Of a stretch of 64,000 bases of DNA, positions 28,599 to 35,410 are shown one piece after another (the stretch's first letter is position 1; each line of letters opens with the position of its first letter). Under the pieces are notes generated by a model that saw only the letters and a program-made list of their open reading frames with translations, searched no databases and had not been told where the DNA came from. The stretch is taken from the NCBI RefSeq assembly GCF_900116565.1, contig NZ_FPCJ01000001.1:1714540-1778539 (forward strand), read 5' to 3'. Origin of the DNA: Thermoflavifilum thermophilum. Lineage in GTDB: Bacteria; Bacteroidota; Bacteroidia; Chitinophagales; Chitinophagaceae. The translations under genes were made by a program, and so were the position numbers.

Positions 28599-29342
28599 TC
28601 ATCCGTTTAATTGAATGAATCTGTATTTCAAATTCAGATGCGTCAGATATAAGAAAAAGAAAATCACACTCAGAAAATAAATCACATCGCGGGTATCTAT
28701 AACGCCCCGGCTGATGGATTGATAATGAAACTGAATGCCAATCATCTGCACGTAATAATCCAGCGTGCCCTGCCATGCCGGCAGATGACTGAGTGCATCA
28801 AAGCCGAAATAAAACAGGAAACCTACAAACAGGGCCAGCAGAAAGGCCACAATCGTATTGGACGTCAGCGAGGATGTCCATACACCCATGGCAGCAAAAC
28901 TGCTTCCCAGCAACAGTAGGCCCACATACGATCCTGCAATGCCGCCGTTGTCCAGTGGAATACCCGGATCGGTAAAATGCCTGATGGTAACATAATACAT
29001 AAGGGTTGGCAACAGCGCGATGATCATCAGTATCACACAAGCCAGATATTTCCCAAGGATAATCTGTGCATGGGTAAGCGGCTTGGTAAACAACAATTCC
29101 ATGGTACCGCTGCGATATTCTTCAGCAAAGCTGCGCATGGTGAGTGCGGGAATGAAGAACAGAAAAAACCAGGGAGCCAGCGTGAATAATTCATCGAGCG
29201 TGGCGTAACCCGCATTCAACAGGCTGGTATCCGGGAAAATGAATAAAAACAATCCGCAAACTACCCAGAAGATAATCAGCGAAATATATCCCACCAGATG
29301 GCTGAGAAACTGGCTGATTTCTTTTTTCAGAATGGCCCGCAT
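28599..29342 (-). CDS. gldF: Gliding-associated ABC transporter permease GldF
   Basis: A 247-residue integral membrane protein with six predicted helices, starting 'MRAILKKEISQFLSHLVGYI'. Cytoplasmic motif 'MRSFAEEYRSGTMELLFTKP' is characteristic of ABC-2 permeases of the GldF/NosY kind. It is the membrane channel partner of GldG, which follows immediately. It is transcribed divergently from the cytochrome c gene at 29484. Confidence 0.92.
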   Translation of the reverse strand: MRAILKKEISQFLSHLVGYISLIIFWVVCGLFLFIFPDTSLLNAGYATLDELFTLAPWFFLFFIPALTMRSFAEEYRSGTMELLFTKPLTHAQIILGKYLACVILMIIALLPTLMYYVTIRHFTDPGIPLDNGGIAGSYVGLLLLGSSFAAMGVWTSSLTSNTIVAFLLALFVGFLFYFGFDALSHLPAWQGTLDYYVQMIGIQFHYQSISRGVIDTRDVIYFLSVIFFFLYLTHLNLKYRFIQLNG

Positions 29343-29430
29343 ATCATAAACAACCGTGCAAGATAAGATTTATGCAGGTTTGGATATCTGTTTTCTGTCA
29401 TTTTCACAAATCAGAAACAGGAAATGATTG

Positions 29431-29460
29431 TTGTGGTAAAGAGCTAACATGCTATTTTTG
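29431..29460 (+). promoter_or_regulatory. Full TTG-N19-TAnnTTTG promoter of the cytochrome c gene
   Basis: TTG at 29431-29433, 19 bases of spacer, then TATTTTTG at 29453-29460, 23 bases before the start codon: a complete consensus match. Confidence 0.78.
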
Positions 29461-29483
29461 CCGAAACGCAAAAATCCATCCTC

Positions 29484-29942
29484 ATGAAAAAGATTTTGTG
29501 GACTGGAGCTACTGCTGTGGTGCTGGGCCTGCTTGCAGCGTGTGGGGGCAATAGCAGCAACCAGTCAGCAGCCACGTCAGGTCCTGTCAGCAATGCATCT
29601 TCTGCAACAACCGCCACAGCTCCATCTGCCAGCACAGCTTCTTCAGCCAGCAGTGCGGTGGAAAAAGGGCAGGAATTGTTTCAGGCCAATTGTTCGGCCT
29701 GCCATCGCATCCATGAAAAGCTGATTGGACCCCCACTTGCAGGAGTTACCAAAATCCGCAGCAAGCAATGGCTCTACAACTGGATTCGCAATTCGCAGGC
29801 TGTGATCAACAGCGGCGATACGGCAGCCATCAACCTGTACAAGGAATACAACCAGGTGCAGATGACGCCTTTCCCCCAGCTTTCCAATGAAGACATTGAC
29901 AATATCCTGGCCTATATTGATGCTCAATCGGGGCAGCAGTAA
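29484..29942 (+). CDS. Lipid-anchored class I cytochrome c
   Basis: A 152-residue lipoprotein: signal peptide with lipobox LLAAC (Cys20), an Ala/Ser/Thr-rich flexible linker (about 21-60), then a cytochrome c domain with the heme motif CSACH (Cys70, Cys73, His74) and a likely axial Met127 in 'QMTPFPQLS'. It probably carries electrons in the periplasm to a terminal oxidase or similar. Convergent with the cysteine desulfurase gene, 9 bases apart. Confidence 0.92.
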   Translation: MKKILWTGATAVVLGLLAACGGNSSNQSAATSGPVSNASSATTATAPSASTASSASSAVEKGQELFQANCSACHRIHEKLIGPPLAGVTKIRSKQWLYNWIRNSQAVINSGDTAAINLYKEYNQVQMTPFPQLSNEDIDNILAYIDAQSGQQ

Positions 29943-29951
29943 GTTCAGGTT

Positions 29952-31118
29952 TCAGTCGGCCTGACGAAGACGTTCGATGGCATTGCCGATCAACTGAATG
30001 CTGTATTGCAGTTCTTCTTCTGTGGTAAAGCGTCCTACGGAGATGCGCAGGCTGCTGAAAGCCTCTTCGTCGCTCATGCCCATGGCTTTCAGTACATGGC
30101 TGGGTTGGCCTGTAGCACTGCTGCAGGCAGAGCCGGCCGATAATGCTATTTCTGCAGCCAACGCAGGAATCAAGACGCGCGAGGGTATGCCCGGAGTATG
30201 TACGTGGGTTACATGGGGTAATCGGGGTTCCGTGCTGCCATGAATGATGCATCCCGCTGCTACCAAAGCTTTTTCCAGTCGGTCACGCAGTTGCTGCAAC
30301 CGCAGATATTCTGTTTCCCGGTGTTGCATGACCAATTCGGCTGCTTTCCCAAAACCCACAATGGCAGGCACATTCAGCGTACCGGATCGCATTCCCTTTT
30401 CCTGACCACCACCGTGTAGCAAAGGTACCAGCTGCAGCCGGCGCCCCAGGAAGCGTTTGCGCACATATAAAGCTCCCGCTCCCTTGGGGCCATACATCTT
30501 ATGAGCGCTGATCGCCATCAGATCAATACCATCTTTTTCCACATCCATGGGCAGGATGCCCGCTGCCTGGGTAGCATCCGTAAGAAAAGGAATGCCATAT
30601 CTGTGCGCTATTTCAGAAATGGATTTTACCGGATGCAACACGCCGGTTTCATTGTTGGCGTACATCAGGCAAATGAGTAGGGTTTGATCGGTTATGGCAT
30701 TTTTAAGTTCTTCCAGATCCAATTTCCCGTTTGCATTTACAGAAAGATAGGTAACTTTTGCTCCCCGGTATTGTTCCAGAAACCGCATCGTATCCAACAC
30801 AGCATGATGCTCGGTGGTGCAGGTTATCAGATGATTGCCTTTTGCATGATAATGGGTAAACAGGCCCTGAATGGCCAGATTCAAGGCCTCCGTGGCTCCG
30901 CTGGTAAACAGGATTTCATCAGGTGAGGCATGAATAAGCTCCGCAATTTGTTCACGGGCTATTTGCACAGCCTCGGCAGCTTCCCAGCCATAGCGGTGAC
31001 TGGCCGAAGAGGCATTGCCAAAATGGGTGGTAAAAAAGGGCAGCATGGCTTCCACTACAGCCGGATCGCAGGGTGTGGTAGCACAATAATCTAGATAAAT
31101 CGGTTTGCGGTTGGCCAT
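29952..31118 (-). CDS. Cysteine desulfurase (IscS/NifS type)
   Basis: A 388-residue PLP enzyme that removes sulfur from cysteine for Fe-S cluster and other sulfur-transfer pathways. 'YLDYCATTPCDP' opens the protein, the PLP Lys is Lys207 in 'ISAHKMYGPKG', and the sulfur-carrying Cys is Cys332 in 'SAGSACSS', which sits in the longer loop typical of the IscS group. No iscU, iscA or regulator is adjacent. The 185 bases upstream (to tatD) hold only a short tandem repeat (AGTTGGAT twice) and no clear promoter. Confidence 0.93.
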   Translation of the reverse strand: MANRKPIYLDYCATTPCDPAVVEAMLPFFTTHFGNASSASHRYGWEAAEAVQIAREQIAELIHASPDEILFTSGATEALNLAIQGLFTHYHAKGNHLITCTTEHHAVLDTMRFLEQYRGAKVTYLSVNANGKLDLEELKNAITDQTLLICLMYANNETGVLHPVKSISEIAHRYGIPFLTDATQAAGILPMDVEKDGIDLMAISAHKMYGPKGAGALYVRKRFLGRRLQLVPLLHGGGQEKGMRSGTLNVPAIVGFGKAAELVMQHRETEYLRLQQLRDRLEKALVAAGCIIHGSTEPRLPHVTHVHTPGIPSRVLIPALAAEIALSAGSACSSATGQPSHVLKAMGMSDEEAFSSLRISVGRFTTEEELQYSIQLIGNAIERLRQAD

Positions 31119-31303
31119 GGGTGTTGGATTATTTATCAGACAAGCTTATGGGTTTTGCAGAAAGCCTATACAGCAAATTTCTTTTTTATTTTCAAAGCAC
31201 ACATTTTCCCATGGCATGTGGCAGTTGGATAGTTGGATGTGGTTAAATGAATTTTGTTTCAATGTTTTACAAAAAAGCAATTTTTGTTTTACTGATTGGT
31301 GAT

Positions 31304-32074
31304 TCAGATCGGGAATATCCGCAAGGCATTGGCTGTGGTAATGCGTGCTATCTCACTCTCGTGCAAATCATACAAAGATGAAAGCGTCTGGGCAATATAG
31401 GGAATTCGGCTGCTTTCATTTCTTTTTCCGCGAAAAGGTACGGGCGATAAATAAGGTGCATCTGTTTCCAGTACAATGTGTGCCGGTGGTATCTGGCTGA
31501 TGGTTTCCCGCAGGGCTGTGCTTTTTGGAAAAGTAATCACTCCACCTATGCCCAGTGCAAATCCCAGATCAATGATTTGTTTAGCCTGCTCAATAGTTCC
31601 GGTGAAACAATGAAATACGCCCTTTAATTGTCCGCGTTGTATGTTTTTTATTTCCTGAATGCAATCGTCCAAGGAAGAACGACTATGAACGGATACGGGC
31701 AAATGCCATTCTCCGGCCCAGTGCAACTGTGTACGAAATGCTTCCAGCTGTTCTGCACGATAGGTGAGGTCCCAATAATAATCGAGTCCGATTTCACCCA
31801 CGGCAATGAATTTGTTTTCATCGAATTGCTTTGCAATGATTTGCAATTGTTTTTTTACCTCTCGATTGACTGAGCAGGGATGCAATCCCATCATGGCTTT
31901 GCAGCAATCGGCATACTGTGTTGCACATGCATACAGAGACTGCAGGCTGTTTTCATCAATGTTGGGTAACAACATATATTTCACGCCTGTCTGTAAGGCT
32001 CTTTGAATCACTGCATCGCGATCCGCATCAAATTCCGGAAGAAACAAATGCGTGTGCGTATCTATCCATTCCAT
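31304..32074 (-). CDS. tatD: TatD family metal-dependent hydrolase
   Basis: A 256-residue TIM-barrel hydrolase. Metal ligands are visible in 'IDTHTHLF', 'VGEIGLDYYWD', 'PVSVHSRSS', 'VFHCFTG' and 'LETDAPYLSP'. TatD proteins act as DNases or related phosphoesterases in DNA quality control. The start abuts the stop of the upstream deacetylase gene, so the two are co-transcribed. Confidence 0.93.
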   Translation of the reverse strand: MEWIDTHTHLFLPEFDADRDAVIQRALQTGVKYMLLPNIDENSLQSLYACATQYADCCKAMMGLHPCSVNREVKKQLQIIAKQFDENKFIAVGEIGLDYYWDLTYRAEQLEAFRTQLHWAGEWHLPVSVHSRSSLDDCIQEIKNIQRGQLKGVFHCFTGTIEQAKQIIDLGFALGIGGVITFPKSTALRETISQIPPAHIVLETDAPYLSPVPFRGKRNESSRIPYIAQTLSSLYDLHESEIARITTANALRIFPI

Positions 32075-32716
32075 TTACAAACTGATTTTTTGATAGGGCA
32101 AAGCTTTCATGGCCCATCCTTTTTTTTCGAAATAAGCCAATACGCGCGGGAGTGTATATTCCAGGCGTGGCCGTGCTTTTTCACTATCATGAAATACAAT
32201 CACAGAACCGGGTCGTGTTTTAAACAATACTTTCTCTGTACAATCTTGTGGTGAAAGGGATGTATCAAAATCACCGCTTAACACATCCCACATCACGACC
32301 CGCATTTCGGGCAATTGTTGTTTGATTTTGCGGTACAACCAGGGTGTAATGTGCCCGTATGGCGGGCGGAACAAATGGCTGTTGATATGCACAGCTGCCA
32401 GCATTACATTATCCACATATTTCTGTGCAGACACATTCCATCCATCAAGATGATCGTAGGTGTGATTGCCAATGCTGTGTTCTTCTATGAAGATCTGTTG
32501 ATATACATCCGGATATTTCACTACCCGATGACCAATACAAAAAAAGGTAGCATGTGCATGATATTTCCTGAGTTGTTCCAGTACAAACGGTGTAATTTCC
32601 GGATGAGGTCCGTCATCAAACGTTAGATACACAGCGGGTTGAGCCTCTTTTACATCCCATATCCAATTGGGAAACATGGATTTGATCCAGAAAGGTGTGC
32701 GTGTCCAATACATCAT
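32075..32716 (-). CDS. Polysaccharide deacetylase (NodB-domain) family protein
   Basis: A 213-residue carbohydrate esterase family 4-type enzyme. Motif 1 'YLTFDDGPHPE', motif 2 'HSIGNHTYDH' with the two zinc His, motif 3 'FRPPYGHITP', and a late 'VFHDSEKARPR' are all present. It removes N-acetyl groups from peptidoglycan or another amino-sugar polymer. No clear signal peptide is seen, so the site of action is uncertain. A second Met directly after the first is an alternative start. tatD follows directly. Confidence 0.9.
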   Translation of the reverse strand: MMYWTRTPFWIKSMFPNWIWDVKEAQPAVYLTFDDGPHPEITPFVLEQLRKYHAHATFFCIGHRVVKYPDVYQQIFIEEHSIGNHTYDHLDGWNVSAQKYVDNVMLAAVHINSHLFRPPYGHITPWLYRKIKQQLPEMRVVMWDVLSGDFDTSLSPQDCTEKVLFKTRPGSVIVFHDSEKARPRLEYTLPRVLAYFEKKGWAMKALPYQKISL

Positions 32717-32852
32717 ACCTCACTTTATCATATGCATTTGCAGACAAATTCAATCAGATTAAACCCTGTTGGCAATTGTTTATTTGGATTTTCCTTCTTA
32801 AAGGATGATTCCAAACAAACACGATATCATGTTCGCCATACCACACATGAAC

Positions 32853-33596
32853 TTATTCCAACGCAAATACCACGTTCACGGATGATTGAATTTTGATTTT
32901 TTCAAAATCAATTTGCGGAAGTGGTTCTGCTTCCTGGCCCTGTACATAAGTTCTTACAGACATTTTCATCTCATTGGCTTGCAAGGGCATGATAGGGCCG
33001 GCACCAGTTTCTACGATATGAATGGCCTTGCCAATATTTTGATGCAAAGGCATTACCATGGCTCTGGCTTTGGTATATGCATCTTCAATGGCTCTGGCAA
33101 GCATTTTATTTCTTACCTGTTCTTTTTTCGAATAATCTGCATGATCCAAAGATATATTTGAAATGCCCATATCTTGCAGCCGGATGAGCACTTGCGTGGC
33201 TTCAACAGCTGTAGATACTCTCAGCATATAGTCTTTGGATTTTAAGATTTGTTTGCCTCTTAGAAAATAAGATTGAAAGTTACTTGCCAGATCGCTGGTA
33301 AACAGATTTTTTTCCGGATCAATACCCAGAGATTTGAGTGCATCCACCATTTTCCTTTCCAGATCTTCTACCGATGTTTTGCCTTTGGTATCGGCTTCTG
33401 AAATCTGGATGTGCAGATAAATTTCATCGGGCGTAACCGAAGTGTCTGCCATACCTGAAACTTCCAGATAGGGTTGATCAATGAAATTTTTATTCTGGGC
33501 TTGAACCGATGTGATGACAGATAAACTGCAGATTCCTGCCATGGCAATCCACATAAATAGTTTGTATAACATAGAAAAATCAATTTTCAAAAACAT
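32853..33596 (-). CDS. SIMPL domain (DUF541) periplasmic protein
   Basis: A 247-residue exported protein with a signal peptide ending near 'TSVQAQ' (start 33596, or Met at 33572 giving a shorter signal) and a SIMPL domain: 'VSGMADTSVTPDEIYLHIQI' at its start and 'ARAMVMPLHQNIGKAIHIVE' later. The family is involved in envelope functions but has no firm biochemical role. It is a single gene; a near-match TAACTTCG lies about 20 bases upstream. Confidence 0.85.
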   Translation of the reverse strand: MFLKIDFSMLYKLFMWIAMAGICSLSVITSVQAQNKNFIDQPYLEVSGMADTSVTPDEIYLHIQISEADTKGKTSVEDLERKMVDALKSLGIDPEKNLFTSDLASNFQSYFLRGKQILKSKDYMLRVSTAVEATQVLIRLQDMGISNISLDHADYSKKEQVRNKMLARAIEDAYTKARAMVMPLHQNIGKAIHIVETGAGPIMPLQANEMKMSVRTYVQGQEAEPLPQIDFEKIKIQSSVNVVFALE

Positions 33597-33766
33597 GTTG
33601 TGTGTTCGTTCTCCCGAAGTTAAGAGATCTTCTTGAAAAACACGGATTCAGATATTCTGCGATAAAATTTGGAATAGAGAACGTAGTGCTTACTTTTTAA
33701 AATTTATCTGGCTTCAGCATCTTTGGATAAAATGAAAATTTTATTTTTAGAGAGATTTTTCAGCTC

Positions 33767-35062
33767 ATGCACAGGTTTGCATTCACCTTACTGCTTTTTT
33801 ATCATCTGTTGGATTTTACACTCCTCCATGCTCAGACACCCAATGTGGATAGCCAGCAGATTTATGTATTAAAGGCAGATCGGGTATTTGATGGTGAACA
33901 GATGCACAGCGGTTGGTGGGTTATGGTAAAAGGCAATCGGATTGCAGCAGCCGGCGATTCGGGCAGTTTTTCCATCCCTCCGCAGGCCAGAGTTATGGTT
34001 TTGAAGGGCATGACTTTGCTGCCCGGGCTCATCGAAGGTCATGGACATTTGTTTTTGCATCCCTACAACGAAACATCGTGGGACGATCAGGTGTTGAAAG
34101 AATCTTTGGCTGAGCGTGTGGCAAGGGCGGTGGTGCATGCCCGGGCTACCCTGTTGGCTGGTTTCACCACAGAAAGAGACCTCGGAACGGAGGGCGCTGA
34201 TGATGCCGATGTGGGATTGAAGCAGGCCATTGAAAAAGGGATCATTCCGGGTCCGCGCATGCTATGCGCCACAAGGGCCATCGTGGCCACCGGTTCTTAT
34301 GGTCCTAAAGGATTCAGGCCCGACTGGCAGGTGCCACAGGGAGCGCAGGAAGCTTCAGGTATAGATGGCATCATGCAGGCAGTGCGCGACCAGATTAAGC
34401 AGGGAGCCGATGTAATCAAGATTTACGAAGACTATCGCTGGGGGCCAAGAGGAGAAAATGAACCTACTTTTACCCTGGATGAGCTAAAAGCAGCCGTGGA
34501 AGTAGCGCATAGCAGCGGCCGCATCGTGGCTGTGCATACCGTTACCGCCGAGGGGATGAGAAGAGCTATTCTGGCGGGTGTCAATACCATTGAGCACGGT
34601 GATTTCGGTACGGCCGATGTGTTCAGGCTCATGAAACAAAAAGGCATTGCCCTATGTCCTACCATAGCGGCCGATGAAGCTATCGCGTCTTACCAGGGAT
34701 GGCGCAAAGGCATGGATCCGGATCCACCTCGTATTGCGGAAAAGAAACGCAGTTTCCGGGAAGCCTTGCAGGCAGGGGTGACCATCTGCATGGGTGGAGA
34801 TGTAGGTGTATTTGCACATGGTGATAATGCCCGTGAAATGGAAGCCATGGTGGAATATGGTATGGCTCCGATCGACGTTTTGAGAAGCGCCACCTCCGTA
34901 AATGCAGATGTTTTTCATATTGCCGATGAAGTGGGTCGCATTAAACCCGGGCTCCTGGCCGACCTGATAGCTGTGGAAGGCGATCCTTCCCGCCGGATTC
35001 AGGATATTCGCCACGTTAGGCTGGTGATGAAAGATGGTGTGTGCTACCTGAAACCAGAATAG
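33767..35062 (+). CDS. Secreted amidohydrolase, prolidase/imidazolonepropionase-like
   Basis: A 431-residue exported metallohydrolase. After a signal peptide (cleavage near LLHAQ) comes the composite amidohydrolase fold: metal His pair in 'LIEGHGHLFLHP', the bridging carbamylated Lys in 'GADVIKIYEDY', His ligands in 'RIVAVHT' and 'NTIEHGDFG', and Asp in 'CMGGDVGVFAH'. The C-terminal 'VGRIKPGLLADLIAVEGDP' is typical. Relatives include Xaa-Pro dipeptidases and N-acyl amino acid hydrolases; the substrate cannot be told. An 8-bp stem (35049-35056 with 35070-35077) spans its stop codon and may act as a weak terminator. Confidence 0.88.
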   Translation: MHRFAFTLLLFYHLLDFTLLHAQTPNVDSQQIYVLKADRVFDGEQMHSGWWVMVKGNRIAAAGDSGSFSIPPQARVMVLKGMTLLPGLIEGHGHLFLHPYNETSWDDQVLKESLAERVARAVVHARATLLAGFTTERDLGTEGADDADVGLKQAIEKGIIPGPRMLCATRAIVATGSYGPKGFRPDWQVPQGAQEASGIDGIMQAVRDQIKQGADVIKIYEDYRWGPRGENEPTFTLDELKAAVEVAHSSGRIVAVHTVTAEGMRRAILAGVNTIEHGDFGTADVFRLMKQKGIALCPTIAADEAIASYQGWRKGMDPDPPRIAEKKRSFREALQAGVTICMGGDVGVFAHGDNAREMEAMVEYGMAPIDVLRSATSVNADVFHIADEVGRIKPGLLADLIAVEGDPSRRIQDIRHVRLVMKDGVCYLKPE

Positions 35063-35255
35063 ATAGGCTTGGTTTCAATCCACTCTTGATTTCAAGAATT
35101 AAATTAAAATGAAAATCCAGACCTTAGAGGCTTTGAGATTTTTAGGCAGGGGGTAAACATGTTTTTTTATGAACGGTAAAATCATACCTCCCGATCCCTC
35201 ATTCTGCTACCGAACATAAAACCCAACGCAAGTCCATTTTATCCTTAAAAAAATT
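35063..35255. other. Upstream intergenic sequence of the starch operon
   Basis: This left part of the 348-base gap before the amylase gene shows no gene and no strong hairpin apart from the weak stem spanning the amidohydrolase stop. The right part (35256-35410) holds the promoter, palindrome and leader described separately. Confidence 0.45.
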
Positions 35256-35285
35256 TTGCGGTTAACAAAATTTAGTTATACTTTG
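35256..35285 (+). promoter_or_regulatory. Promoter of the amylase-susCDE operon
   Basis: TTG at 35256-35258, 18 bases, then TATACTTTG (35277-35285), one base longer than the TAnnTTTG consensus. It is the best promoter candidate in the gap and would give a leader of about 120 bases before the amylase ATG at 35411. Confidence 0.6.
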
Positions 35286-35301
35286 CGTAATTATTACGCA
35301 A
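35283..35301 (+). promoter_or_regulatory. 19-bp perfect palindrome, candidate operator
   Basis: TTGCGTAATTATTACGCAA has 9-base arms around a central T. It overlaps the last bases of the -7 box and the expected transcription start, where a repressor would block transcription. No regulator gene is adjacent. A LacI-type site usually has a central CG, which this lacks, so the protein family is unknown. Confidence 0.55.
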
Positions 35302-35304
35302 TCG

Positions 35305-35359
35305 TATACATCCATTTTGGGAGGGTTTCTGATTAGATATTAGATAAGACGGATGTATA
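35305..35359 (+). promoter_or_regulatory. Leader stem in the amylase 5' untranslated region
   Basis: TATACATCC (35305-35313) can pair perfectly with GGATGTATA (35351-35359) across 37 bases. In the transcript this would form a leader structure about 50 bases before the start codon. Function unknown. Confidence 0.35.
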
Positions 35360-35410
35360 TGTGTTTGACAGTAATACATAGGGTTAAACATTAAATTCCT
35401 GGCCCCTACC

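Noticed and set aside
29550-29660. Ala/Ser/Thr-rich stretch as a repeat element
   Set aside because: It is the flexible linker of the lipid-anchored cytochrome c, a common feature of such proteins.
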